Below, one piece after another: positions 9,127 to 17,384 of a stretch of 64,000 nucleotides of DNA. The stretch comes from an uncultured Lachnoclostridium sp. (GTDB taxonomy: Bacteria; Bacillota; Clostridia; Lachnospirales; Lachnospiraceae). Below the pieces are notes generated by a model that was not told where the DNA came from, searched no databases, and was given only the letters and a program-made list of their open reading frames with translations. Within the stretch, counting starts at the first letter, position 1. The number at the start of each line of letters is the position of its first letter. Made by a program: the position numbers and the translations under genes. The stretch is from NCBI GenBank assembly GCA_946499505.1, contig CAMMSL010000005.1:60743-124742 (forward strand), written 5' to 3'.

Positions 9127-9163
9127 ATTGAGCAACGCGGAATTGAGGTACGCGTTGCTCAAT
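9127..9163. repeat. 13-bp perfect inverted repeat
   Basis: ATTGAGCAACGCG (9127-9139) and CGCGTTGCTCAAT (9151-9163) with an 11-base loop. No T run follows on either strand, so it is not an ordinary terminator. It sits between the tRNA terminator and the 3' end of a minus-strand membrane gene. Function unknown. Confidence 0.6.
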
Positions 9164-9202
9164 ACGACCGGAGTCAGGATGTGCATGTGGCGAAAGCCAT
9201 GA

Positions 9203-9565
9203 TCACATGACAACCGACTGAATCACGTGCACAGCCACAAGCATACATACGGCTGCCCCGAGTGCGATATGTATCTTCCGCCATCCAGCCTGCTTTACTT
9301 TCTTTTTCATCAGTGTGAGAAGCGTAAGAACCAGGAGCAGCATCCATGCCGGCTTTCCGGTTATCATGGCCGGGCCGCTTACGGCAAGGATGCCATGTGC
9401 CAGTCCCGCAATGAGTAAAATGATCCCATAGGCTGTATGAAAGCCGGTGATATGAGGAATCCAGGGATGCTTTTTCGCCAGCTCTGTGCGTTTCAGCGGT
9501 GCGAGCGCACAGAGAATGAGTAACAGTACAGATATAAATGCAAGACTCTTTTCCAGTATGTTCAA
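9203..9565 (-). CDS. Small four-helix membrane protein, probable di-heme b cytochrome-like
   Basis: 120 residues with four hydrophobic segments (about 5-23, 42-62, 72-86, 98-117). Helices 2 and 4 each carry two histidines 14 apart: His43/His57 and His99/His113. This H-x13-H pairing in two helices is the pattern used by ferric-reductase-like and cytochrome b561-like membrane domains to hold two stacked b hemes. No flavin or soluble reductase domain is attached. The start is TTG at 9565 with GGAGGG 8 bases upstream. It has its own promoter. Heme binding is inferred from the spacing only; substrate and partners are unknown. Confidence 0.7.
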   Translation of the reverse strand: MNILEKSLAFISVLLLILCALAPLKRTELAKKHPWIPHITGFHTAYGIILLIAGLAHGILAVSGPAMITGKPAWMLLLVLTLLTLMKKKVKQAGWRKIHIALGAAVCMLVAVHVIQSVVM

Positions 9566-9599
9566 AATAATACCCTCCGGTTTGTTTATGCTATCTTGG

Positions 9600-9650
9600 G
9601 TTAATTAAAACTAACTTGTATGATTATACCAGAAAAAGAGGATTTGTAAA
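9600..9650 (-). promoter_or_regulatory. Promoter plus small palindrome for the small cytochrome-like gene
   Basis: On the minus strand TTTACA (9650-9645), 16 bases, TATAAT (9628-9623). Just downstream, GTTAATTAAAACTAAC (9600-9615) is an imperfect palindrome at the expected transcription start, a possible operator. Confidence 0.55.
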
Positions 9651-9676
9651 GAGGGTATTATTCTGAATATTTTACA

Positions 9677-10615
9677 CTATGCCCGCCCGAAATATTCTTT
9701 TATATGCTCTGCTACAATCTTTATCAGCCGCTGCCTCGCCTCAACCGCTGCCCATGCGACATGGGGTGTGATGAAGAGCTGTTTTTTGTCTTGTACTCCA
9801 AAGAGTGGATTATCCTTTCTCATGGGTTCCACAGAAAGCACGTCCAGGCCGGCGGCCCGGATTTCTCCGGAATTGAGAGCAGCGGCAAGATCCGCTTCAT
9901 TTACGATGGGACCTCTGCCGAGATTGAGGAGGATAGCACTGGATTTCATTTTCCGAAAAGCGTCTGCGTTCATGATATTTTCCGTGTACTCATTGAGCGG
10001 AGCGTGGATGGAGAGAATATCAGCCTGGGCAAGCAGAGTGTCGAAATCTACCTGCCGGTAGCCTTCCTGAGCGTGAGCACCTGATGCAGAGTAATAGATG
10101 ACCTTTGCGCCGAACATTCCGGCAATGTCTGCCACCCGGCGGCCGATAGCGCCAAGCCCCAGAATACCCCATGTGACACTGCCCAATTCATGGAACGGGA
10201 TTCCGAAGTGGGTAAAGAGTGAGGAAGCGGCGTAATTGCCGTTTTTAACATAATCGTCATAGTATCTTAAATCTTCCATCAGATAAAACAGCATGGCGAA
10301 TGTGTGCTGCGCTACAGATTCTGTGGAATATCCGGCAGCATTGCGCCATTCTATCCCGCGCTGGTCAAGATAGTCCTTATCCAGATTGTTGGTTCCGGTT
10401 GCACTGACGCATACGAGCTTTAAATTCCGTGCTGAGGATATGGTACTCTCATTGACCGGGACTTTGTTTACCACGATCACATCGGCATCCTCGATGCGTT
10501 CCGGTACTTCTTCCGGAGAAGTGCGGGGATACGTTACGACTTCTCCGAGCTGCTCGAATTCAGAATAATCAACATCGCTGCCGAGTGATTCGGCGTCCAG
10601 AAATACAATTTTCAT
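9677..10615 (-). CDS. D-2-hydroxyacid dehydrogenase (NAD-dependent)
   Basis: 312 residues of the D-isomer-specific 2-hydroxyacid dehydrogenase family, which reduces 2-oxoacids to D-2-hydroxyacids. The nucleotide-binding motif is GILGLGAIGRRVAD near residues 150-163. Catalytic-loop features are LLNLGRGPIVNE (Arg) and ITPHVAWA (His). The substrate is not fixed by the sequence; glycerate/hydroxypyruvate-like and branched-chain enzymes look similar. ATG at 10615 follows GGAGGT. The upstream AraC regulator (23 bases away, same strand) may be cotranscribed. Confidence 0.9.
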   Translation of the reverse strand: MKIVFLDAESLGSDVDYSEFEQLGEVVTYPRTSPEEVPERIEDADVIVVNKVPVNESTISSARNLKLVCVSATGTNNLDKDYLDQRGIEWRNAAGYSTESVAQHTFAMLFYLMEDLRYYDDYVKNGNYAASSLFTHFGIPFHELGSVTWGILGLGAIGRRVADIAGMFGAKVIYYSASGAHAQEGYRQVDFDTLLAQADILSIHAPLNEYTENIMNADAFRKMKSSAILLNLGRGPIVNEADLAAALNSGEIRAAGLDVLSVEPMRKDNPLFGVQDKKQLFITPHVAWAAVEARQRLIKIVAEHIKEYFGRA

Positions 10616-10638
10616 AATATAAATACCTCCAGATTAAA

Positions 10639-11481
10639 TTATTTATCATTTTTTCGGACTGATGAGGGAGTACAGCCGTATATTTTTTTAAAAGTACGGT
10701 TAAACAGTTTCTGATTGGAAAAGCCATTCTGCTCCGCAAGTTCTCCAACCGGTGTATCGGTCCGGATCAGATCCTGATAGATATGGGAGACCCGGACTTC
10801 ATTGACGTACTGCAGAAAGGACATTCCCATGTTCTTTTTGAAAAAACGGCAGAAATATTCTTTGCCCAGTCCGAGGTGACCTGTAATGTCATGAAGGGAT
10901 ATTGGCTCCCGGAAATGTTCCTCTACATAGGTAATGACATTTCTGATACGTTCCAGAGTCAGTTTATCTGCAGCACTGTCTGCCGATACAGTCCTGGCAG
11001 AGAAAAAACGGATCAGATGGGCCAGTATCTGCATGATGATCCCCTCGGCTTCCATGAGATACGCAGGGACGTCTTCAATATACAGCCTGGTAAGTTCTTC
11101 CATCTGCTTACATATGGAAAGATATTGGGGAAACTGTTCATTAGTGATATCATCCGGAATACAATGGATCTGATACATGTCAAGGTCCGGAAGATATTTT
11201 TCCATATATTTCCCTGAGATGTGAATACAGATAAACATGGATGTATCGCTGTAAGTGTATGTGCTGTGTACCTGACGGGAATCGATCACAGTGAGATGTT
11301 TGTTTGCAATCTGGTATTTCCGCCCTTCGATCTGAATCGTGGATTCTCCGTTGAGAAGATATAGAAGTTCGATTTCCTCGTGCCAGTGAAGAGGATGGTA
11401 GCCGCCGGGTGTTGTGTGATATGCCAGCTGGATGCCGAGCTCGTTTATCTCCTGAAATGTTTCATAATAAGGCTGTTCCAT
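10639..11481 (-). CDS. AraC-family transcriptional regulator
   Basis: 280 residues: an N-terminal cupin sensing domain (about residues 20-140, with HWHEEIELLYLLNGE) and a C-terminal pair of helix-turn-helix motifs (about 185-278, EPISLHDITGHLGLGKEYFC and the second at VGELAEQNGFSNQKLFNRTF). Such proteins usually bind a small ligand and activate transcription. The gene faces a 59-residue ORF across an intergenic region with two direct repeats 21 bases apart, the spacing AraC proteins prefer. ATG 11481 has GGAGGTGAT upstream. Confidence 0.93.
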   Translation of the reverse strand: MEQPYYETFQEINELGIQLAYHTTPGGYHPLHWHEEIELLYLLNGESTIQIEGRKYQIANKHLTVIDSRQVHSTYTYSDTSMFICIHISGKYMEKYLPDLDMYQIHCIPDDITNEQFPQYLSICKQMEELTRLYIEDVPAYLMEAEGIIMQILAHLIRFFSARTVSADSAADKLTLERIRNVITYVEEHFREPISLHDITGHLGLGKEYFCRFFKKNMGMSFLQYVNEVRVSHIYQDLIRTDTPVGELAEQNGFSNQKLFNRTFKKIYGCTPSSVRKNDK

Positions 11482-11538
11482 GTTAGATCACCTCCGATCG
11501 TCCGATCTATGGAAAGCATAATTGATAATGAACGAAAA

Positions 11539-11605
11539 GTCAATATCGACTTAGAACAGGTCAATATAGAGACTGTTATATCTGCAGTTTGAGCGCTATT
11601 ATAAT
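11539..11605 (+). promoter_or_regulatory. Direct repeats and -10 element, likely AraC-type activation site
   Basis: GTCAATATCGA (11539) and GTCAATATAGA (11560) are direct repeats exactly 21 bases apart. A perfect TATAAT lies at 11600-11605, but no good -35 box is present, as expected for an activator-dependent promoter. The second repeat ends about 40 bases before the inferred start of transcription. The target would be the 59-residue ORF at 11650. Confidence 0.6.
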
Positions 11606-11649
11606 AGACGTAAACAGGAAACAGCAATAAGAAAAAGGAGAGATAAATA

Positions 11650-11829
11650 ATGAGTACACTCGCAATAAATAAAAATAATTATGCAGAAAAAGAAAACAAT
11701 ACAAAAAGAGTTTCATTGAAAGAAAGACTGAGAAAATATTTTGAGGAGAATGCAGCAACAATTACAACAGGACTTCTCTTTATGAGCGGAAGTGCAAATG
11801 TCTATACTCTGTACCGGTCAATGAAATAA
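11650..11829 (+). CDS. 59-residue protein with one C-terminal membrane segment
   Basis: A small ORF starting at ATG 11650 with AAGGAGA at 11633-11639. The N-terminal half is polar and charged (KNNYAEKENNTKRVSLKERL), and the C-terminal third (AATITTGLLFMSGSANVYTLY) is hydrophobic enough for one membrane helix. No recognised family. The strong ribosome site, the TATAAT upstream and the facing AraC gene support a real, regulated gene. Function unknown. Confidence 0.6.
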   Translation: MSTLAINKNNYAEKENNTKRVSLKERLRKYFEENAATITTGLLFMSGSANVYTLYRSMK

Positions 11830-11928
11830 GGAACAGAGGTATGGTATCAGATGGAAGGGTGATAAAAGTAGCGGGAAATCCCGCAGGCCAATGCTTCCTG
11901 AATTTGGAAACAATTACTCTTCGCGGAC

Positions 11929-11957
11929 TTGACATTTCTTCATCATGCGTGTACCAT
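11929..11957 (+). promoter_or_regulatory. Promoter of the thiT transcript
   Basis: TTGACA at 11929, 17-base spacer, TACCAT at 11952, about 30 bases before the riboswitch. Confidence 0.7.
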
Positions 11958-11987
11958 AAAGTCCGACAGAAATTTACATAAGATTGA

Positions 11988-12077
11988 TGACAAGGGGAGC
12001 TTGTAGTACAGGCTGAGAGGAAGTTGAGAACTTCGACCCATAACCTGATTTGGATAATGCCAACGTAGGGATATGTT
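11988..12077 (+). promoter_or_regulatory. TPP (thiamine pyrophosphate) riboswitch
   Basis: The THI-element signature is complete: GGGGAGC (11994-12000), GGCTGAGA (12011-12018), GACCCATAACCTGATT, then TGGATAATGCCAACGTAGGGA. The closing stem can form from ACA at the 5' end and TGT at the 3' end. It controls the thiamine transporter gene that starts 55 bases downstream. Binding of TPP normally lowers expression of such genes. Confidence 0.96.
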
Positions 12078-12131
12078 ATGAGTGCTTTTAGGCCCTTTTG
12101 TTTTCAATCTGAGAACAGGAGGGTTTTTATT

Positions 12132-12797
12132 ATGTCAGAATTACTTGTAAATGCGGAAGGCGGCCTGACGATGGCCGGATATGCGGTCACCATTATTGTC
12201 GGGATCATACTGTTTCTTGCGGCGGTATATTTTGCGGCAAAGACTTCTTCTAAAAAACGGATGAGCACCAAGCAGCTTGTATTTTGTGCTGTCGCTCTGG
12301 CGCTGGCGTATCTCACATCCTATATTAAACTCTTTGAGATGCCATGGGGCGGGAGTGTTACATTATTCAGTATGCTGTTTATCGTACTGATAGCGAACTG
12401 GTACGGTCCGAAGACAGGAGTACTTGTCGGTCTTGCTTACGGAATTATCCAGTTTATCCAGGAACCGTATGTCCTGTCCTTTTTCCAGGTGTGCTGCGAT
12501 TATATCCTTGCGTTTGCAGCCTTGGGAGTAGCGGGATTTTTTGCAAAAAGCAAATATGGACTGGTAAAGGGCTACATAGTTGCAGTGCTGGCAAGAGGTG
12601 CATTCCATGCCTTGGGCGGCTATCTGTACTGGATGGATTATATGCCGGACAACTTCCCGAAAGCGCTGGCGAGTCTGTATCCGATCCTCTATAATTACAG
12701 CTATCTGCTGGTCGAGGGCGTGATCACAGTGATCATTATTTCGATTCCTGCGGTGTCAAAAGCACTGGCGAGAGTAAAACAGATGGCAGCAGAATAA
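12132..12797 (+). CDS. thiT: Thiamine ECF transporter S-component ThiT
   Basis: Substrate-binding membrane subunit of an energy-coupling-factor transporter for thiamine. 221 residues, six membrane helices. The conserved HALGGYLYWMDYMP region corresponds to the family's thiamine-contacting His and Trp segment. I start it at ATG 12132 (MSELLVNAEGG), preceded by ACAGGAGGG; the upstream in-frame ATG at 12078 lies in the riboswitch expression platform and has no ribosome site. It needs the shared EcfA/A'/T module, not encoded here. Confidence 0.95.
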   Translation: MSELLVNAEGGLTMAGYAVTIIVGIILFLAAVYFAAKTSSKKRMSTKQLVFCAVALALAYLTSYIKLFEMPWGGSVTLFSMLFIVLIANWYGPKTGVLVGLAYGIIQFIQEPYVLSFFQVCCDYILAFAALGVAGFFAKSKYGLVKGYIVAVLARGAFHALGGYLYWMDYMPDNFPKALASLYPILYNYSYLLVEGVITVIIISIPAVSKALARVKQMAAE

Positions 12798-12857
12798 ACA
12801 GACGGATTGATTTTGAATCCGCTCGGACTATTGCAAAGCCGTATGAATGAAAATCTG

Positions 12858-12915
12858 ACGAGGGTATCGCTCCATCATCTGATCGGATGATCTTGCGGCA
12901 CCCTCGTCCTTTTTT
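12858..12915 (+). terminator. Intrinsic terminator after thiT
   Basis: ACGAGGGT (12858-12865) pairs with ACCCTCGT (12900-12907), with an inner ATCATC/GATGAT hairpin, followed by CCTTTTTTT. Confidence 0.85.
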
Positions 12916-12940
12916 AAGAGTTACAGTTTGCAGTGACAGG

Positions 12941-12954
12941 TGAATATTTGTTCC
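12941..12954 (+). promoter_or_regulatory. Possible degenerate LexA (SOS) box
   Basis: TGAATATTTGTTCC resembles the Gram-positive LexA consensus CGAAC-N4-GTTCG with GAA and GTTC intact and three mismatches. It lies 93 bases ahead of the SRAP gene. A weak call. Confidence 0.3.
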
Positions 12955-13046
12955 AATTGTATTATTATGATGTTGGGGGAAGCACTGACTATGATGTCTG
13001 CGGACTGTTCCGTACTGCTGGAAATTAAGCTGGGAGGCATGAAGAG

Positions 13047-13691
13047 ATGTGTGGAAGATATTACATGAGTGATGAGACGATATGGGAGATCGAACGCAGG
13101 ACAGGAGTGTCCATATCCCAATTGTGGAGAGAACTGCAGGATGGAACGAGAGATATATGCCCTTCCCAATATGCGATCATTCTCCGGGCAGAAAAGGATT
13201 ACTTCAATGCAGAAAAGATGCGATGGGGATTCCCCGGTTTTCAGGGAAATGGGCTGCCGATCAATGCCAGGGCGGAGAGTGCCCTGCAGAAGAAGACTTA
13301 CCGGGACAGTGTGCTGAACAGGCGGTGCGTGATCCCGGCCAAAGGATTCTATGAGTGGAATAATTCAAAGGAGAAATTCGCTTTCGAGAGCGCGGAGAAC
13401 CCGATACTTTTTCTGGCAGGCTGTTTTAACTGGTTTGAAAGTGAACGGAATCTTTCTGAAATTCAGACATCCGGCACAGCAGCCTCCCGGGTAGAGAAAA
13501 GATTTGTTATCCTGACGACGGAAGCGAGAGGCAGAGCAGCACAGATACATGAGCGTATGCCGCTGCTCCTTCGGGCAGATGAGATCAGAGCATGGATCTT
13601 TGATGACGGGAAGACAGAGCAGTTCCTGCACAGAGAGCCGGAAGAAGTGCTGGGGTGTAAGACGGATTATGAGCAGCTCAGCCTGTTCTGA
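13047..13691 (+). CDS. SOS-response-associated peptidase (SRAP/YedK/HMCES family)
   Basis: 214 residues. Proteins of this family form a stable DNA-protein crosslink with abasic sites in single-stranded DNA. Catalytic features are visible: Cys2 in MCGRY, exposed after Met removal; Asn in NARAES; Glu in KGFYEWN; His in IHERMPLLL. ATG at 13047 follows GGGAGG. Monocistronic between the thiT terminator and a two-component system. Confidence 0.95.
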   Translation: MCGRYYMSDETIWEIERRTGVSISQLWRELQDGTRDICPSQYAIILRAEKDYFNAEKMRWGFPGFQGNGLPINARAESALQKKTYRDSVLNRRCVIPAKGFYEWNNSKEKFAFESAENPILFLAGCFNWFESERNLSEIQTSGTAASRVEKRFVILTTEARGRAAQIHERMPLLLRADEIRAWIFDDGKTEQFLHREPEEVLGCKTDYEQLSLF

Positions 13692-13819
13692 TCCGGTAAT
13701 CTTTATAGAATAGAAAATTTGCAGAACAGAAAATAAGATTTTTTTAAGATTTAGGTCCGGGAATTTTTAAGCCCGCCACTTTATATTCAATATAGAAACA
13801 AAAAACAGGGGGAGCAGTT

Positions 13820-14524
13820 ATGGCACAAGAAACGATACTGGTTGTGGATGACAATAAGGAAATTGTTTACTCAATCAGTGAATTACTGAAGTACGAGGGA
13901 TATCAGGTGATGGGCGCATATGACGGGATGCAGGCTCTTGACGTGCTGGAGCAGAACAAGATCGACCTGATCCTTCTGGATGTGATGATGCCGAGGCTGA
14001 ACGGGCTGTCTACGCTCATGAAGCTGCGGGAGAAGCATAAGATACCGGTGATTATCCTGTCGGCAAAGACGGAGGAGAGCGATAAAGTGTCCGGTCTGAT
14101 CATGGGAGCAGACGATTATGTGGAGAAGCCTTATAATCCGGCAGAGCTGATGGCGAGGGTGAAAGCGCACCTGCGCAGATACCGTGCATGGGGCGGCGAA
14201 GCGCCGAAAGAGGATGCAGACCGTATCGTAAACGGCGGTCTGGTACTTGATAAGAAGCAGAGAATCATTGAGGTAGAAGGCGAAGAGGTTCGGCTGACTG
14301 CCACGGAGTACAAGATATTGGAACTCCTTATGGAGCATCCGGGTCAGGTCTTTTCAGCGGAACAGATCTATGAGAATGTCTGGCAGGAGACTGCGACGTA
14401 TGCAGTGGAGAACACGGTCATGGTGCACATCCGCCATATCCGCGAAAAGATTGAGATCGATACGAAGAAACCAAGATATGTAAAGGTGGTGTGGGGAATT
14501 GGATACAAAATGGAAAAATATTGA
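13820..14524 (+). CDS. OmpR-family response regulator
   Basis: 234 residues: receiver domain (about 1-120) with acidic pocket Asp10/Asp11, phospho-acceptor Asp54 in LILLDVMMP and Lys in EKPYNPAEL; winged-helix DNA-binding domain (about 135-232) with LTATEYKILELLMEHPGQVFS. Layout and the paired kinase resemble VanR-type systems. Its 3' end overlaps the kinase gene by about 26 bases, so the two are coupled. The target genes are not evident. Confidence 0.95.
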   Translation: MAQETILVVDDNKEIVYSISELLKYEGYQVMGAYDGMQALDVLEQNKIDLILLDVMMPRLNGLSTLMKLREKHKIPVIILSAKTEESDKVSGLIMGADDYVEKPYNPAELMARVKAHLRRYRAWGGEAPKEDADRIVNGGLVLDKKQRIIEVEGEEVRLTATEYKILELLMEHPGQVFSAEQIYENVWQETATYAVENTVMVHIRHIREKIEIDTKKPRYVKVVWGIGYKMEKY

Positions 14525-15791
14525 TGAAAAGGCAGTAAAGTTTTTCGGACGGTATTATAAACGTGCGGCAAGTGTGATGGCGGCTGCCTGCGGGATTGCC
14601 TTCTTCTATAGTATTATCGCATACCGCGGGTGGCATCCTACCGGTGAGTCTATATTTTTTGGGATTCTGGGAAATCTTCTGCTGGGAATCGGAATATATT
14701 TTGGAGTAAACGAGCTACTGGACAAAAGGTTCAGAGACTGGCTGCCGGATGACGACAACAGTTATGCAGAGTGGAAAGAATACGGGAAAACTACGGAGCG
14801 CGGCATACGCATAGCGGGAGCTGCGGCGCTTCTGACGGCGATCTGGTATTTCTTCTATCTTATGGGCGGAGCTGTTTACTGGGCAAACGGTCCTCATTAT
14901 AACTATGCGTCAGGATATGTGATGATATTTTCTGCACTGCTCCAGTTTATTGTGGCGGAGACGGCTCTGAAACGTTTTCAGAAGAAACAGCTCGATTATA
15001 TGATGGAGCAGATGGAGAATCTCAACCGGCGCAGGCTGGACGTGGCGCTTGAGATCGAGAAGAAGAGTCTGGAGAAAGTCTCCCGAAGTGACCAGCTCCG
15101 TGTGGATCTTATTACAAATGTATCGCACGATCTGAAGACGCCGCTCACATCTATGGTGGGCTATATTGAACTGATCCGGAAAGAAGAACTGAGCGATACG
15201 GTCAGGGATTATGTGGACGTAATATCAGACCGCGCGGAAAAGCTGAAAGAAATGGTGAACAGCCTCTTCAGCCTCGCAAAAGCGAGCAGCGGAAACATAG
15301 AGCTCCATCCGGAGAAGTTTGAACTGAACCGCATGATCGAGCAGATCTTTGCGGATATGGACGACCAGATCAAGAGCAGTGGGCTGGAGTTCGTGACCCG
15401 TCTGACGGATGAAAACACAGAGCTGGTCTCGGATAATTCTTATTTTTACAGAATCTGCCAGAATCTCATGGAAAACGCCCTGAAATATTCTGCAAAAGGA
15501 ACAAGGGTATTTGTCACTACTTACATCAGCAGGAAAGGTTCAAACGGAGGTCCGCTGAAGGAAAATCTGTGTATGGAGATCACCAATACATCGGCGTATC
15601 CTATGGATTTTACAAAGGAAGATATCGTGGAGCGGTTCGCGAGGGGAGATAAAGCGCGCTCCAGCGACGGAAACGGGCTGGGTCTGGCAATCGTCAGCAC
15701 ATATGCAAAAGCGCTTGGAGGGGAGTTTGATATAAAGATTGACTGCGATCAGTTCAAAGCGTGTGTGATGATGCCGAAGAAAGACGGCTGA
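14499..15791 (+). CDS. Membrane sensor histidine kinase
   Basis: 430 residues. The N-terminal part has four hydrophobic segments (about 25-43, 50-70, 105-125, 135-150), then a coiled stretch, the dimerisation domain with His210 in NVSHDLKTPLTSM, and the ATPase domain with the N box (NLMENALKYS) and G box (GNGLGLAIV). The start appears to be TTG 14499 inside the end of the response-regulator gene, with AAAGGTGG upstream. Partner is the response regulator just before it; signal unknown. Confidence 0.93.
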   Translation: MDTKWKNIDEKAVKFFGRYYKRAASVMAAACGIAFFYSIIAYRGWHPTGESIFFGILGNLLLGIGIYFGVNELLDKRFRDWLPDDDNSYAEWKEYGKTTERGIRIAGAAALLTAIWYFFYLMGGAVYWANGPHYNYASGYVMIFSALLQFIVAETALKRFQKKQLDYMMEQMENLNRRRLDVALEIEKKSLEKVSRSDQLRVDLITNVSHDLKTPLTSMVGYIELIRKEELSDTVRDYVDVISDRAEKLKEMVNSLFSLAKASSGNIELHPEKFELNRMIEQIFADMDDQIKSSGLEFVTRLTDENTELVSDNSYFYRICQNLMENALKYSAKGTRVFVTTYISRKGSNGGPLKENLCMEITNTSAYPMDFTKEDIVERFARGDKARSSDGNGLGLAIVSTYAKALGGEFDIKIDCDQFKACVMMPKKDG

Positions 15792-15827
15792 GCAGGAATG
15801 AAAATGAAAGAAGGGGTCTTGTATTGA

Positions 15828-15860
15828 CAGGCTGCTACATGGCAGCCTGTTTCAATTTTT
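15828..15860. terminator. Bidirectional terminator between kinase and MATE genes
   Basis: CAGGCTGC and GCAGCCTG form a tight hairpin with a six-base loop, followed on the plus strand by TTTCAATTTTTT. The stem overlaps the stop codon of the convergent MATE gene. Confidence 0.75.
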
Positions 15861-17295
15861 TCTGTTCTGTTTCCATCTGTTTCATTTTCTTCATTTCCCT
15901 TGCAATCAGGCAGATCGTCACGATAAATGCGATGCTGTCCGCTGACGGCCCGGCAAAGAGGATGCCGTTAAGTCCGAAGAACAGAGGCAGGATGAGCACG
16001 AGCGGAATGAGAAAGATGACCTGCCGTGTCATGGAGAGCAGCAGCCCCTTTACCGGTTTTCCGATAGCGGCGAAGAAATTGGACGAGATAAGCTGCACTC
16101 CGTTGAAGATAACCATAAAAAGGAAAATCCTCATAAATCTCACCGAAAATTCAAAGTAAGCCGCATCACCCGTGCCGAACAGGGAGATGATCTGATACGG
16201 AAAGAACTGGAAGAGGATAAAACCGATCGCGGAGATACACAGATTTGCTGTGATGGCAAGTTTATAAGTCTTCCGCACTCTGTCATACTGGCGGGCGCCG
16301 TAATTGAAACCGATGATCGGCTGGGAGCCCTGAGAGATACCGATAATAACAGCAAGCAGGATTGCGTTCGTCTTCATTACGATACCGCAGGCGGCGAGAG
16401 GAATTTCTTTCCCGTATACAGACATTGCGCCATAGTAGGTCAGTGAGTTGTTCAGCACGATCTGCACAAATGTAATCGCAACCTGATTCAGGCTGTTGCT
16501 CATTCCGAGAGAAGCAGTCTGGAGGCATTCCTTTGCTGACAGGCCGATATCTTTTCTTGTCAGTGTTATATTCTTAAATTTCCTTATGTACAGCAGGGCA
16601 AAAATAAAAGAAAAGAACTGGCCGATGATGGTCGCCCATGCTGCTCCTGCTACTCCCAGATGAAAAATAAAGATAAATACGGGATCAAGGATCGTGTTGA
16701 TGACGGCTCCGATCAGCATACATACCATGGAGTACTTCGGACTTCCGTCAGCACGAGCCAGATTGCTCATACCGTTGGTGACGATAAGAAAAGGCATGCC
16801 GAGAGCTACGATGCGGGAGTAAGTTTCCGCATAGGGCATGACATCCTGTGTGGCTCCGAAAGCAGTCAGCAGAGGCTGCATGAAAATCTCAACGAGCAGT
16901 GCATAGATAACGCCGAATACTACCATCATGCAGATTCCGTTCCCTACAACTCTCTGTGCGATATCCTTTTCACCAGCTCCCAGATGAAGAGAGAATCTCG
17001 AGGCGCTTCCGATTCCAATCAGGAGCGCGATGGCAAGACAGATCGTCGTAAGAGGATAAGCTACATTTGTAGCGGCGTTCCCGAGATAGCCGACACCCTG
17101 ACCGATGAAAATCTGGTCTACAATATTATATAAAGAACTGACCAGCATTGCGATGATGCTGGGAATGGCAAAGCCTCTCAGGAGCGACGGGATGCTTTTG
17201 TATCCGAGGGGATTATCAGCTGTATTCTGTCTTGCACCTGCATTCTGATTTTGCAGTGTATTTGGATTTTTTGGTGTCTCTGTCAAATCGTTCAC
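15835..17295 (-). CDS. MATE-family efflux transporter
   Basis: 486 residues with twelve membrane helices in two repeats; such proteins export drugs or metabolites using a sodium or proton gradient. The N-terminal helices read SIIAMLVSSLYNIVDQIFIGQ (20 shown as SIIAMLVSSLYNIVDQIFIG), typical of the DinF/NorM-like subfamily. A polar tail rich in Asn/Gln/Thr occupies about the first 30 residues. The start appears to be GTG at 17295 with a weak ribosome site. It is monocistronic and convergent with the kinase gene. Substrate unknown. Confidence 0.93.
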   Translation of the reverse strand: MNDLTETPKNPNTLQNQNAGARQNTADNPLGYKSIPSLLRGFAIPSIIAMLVSSLYNIVDQIFIGQGVGYLGNAATNVAYPLTTICLAIALLIGIGSASRFSLHLGAGEKDIAQRVVGNGICMMVVFGVIYALLVEIFMQPLLTAFGATQDVMPYAETYSRIVALGMPFLIVTNGMSNLARADGSPKYSMVCMLIGAVINTILDPVFIFIFHLGVAGAAWATIIGQFFSFIFALLYIRKFKNITLTRKDIGLSAKECLQTASLGMSNSLNQVAITFVQIVLNNSLTYYGAMSVYGKEIPLAACGIVMKTNAILLAVIIGISQGSQPIIGFNYGARQYDRVRKTYKLAITANLCISAIGFILFQFFPYQIISLFGTGDAAYFEFSVRFMRIFLFMVIFNGVQLISSNFFAAIGKPVKGLLLSMTRQVIFLIPLVLILPLFFGLNGILFAGPSADSIAFIVTICLIAREMKKMKQMETEQKKLKQAAM

Positions 17296-17384
17296 TTCTT
17301 TCTTATGAAATTTCGCCCATGTATTATAACGCAGATGTCAGGTCTGTGCCAGCATTTTGTGAATTGAGTTTTGAATATCCATAT

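Noticed and set aside
11830-11930. A second riboswitch between the 59-residue ORF and the thiT promoter
   Set aside because: There is a short GCGGGAAATCCCGC hairpin, but no conserved cobalamin, SAM or other riboswitch signature.
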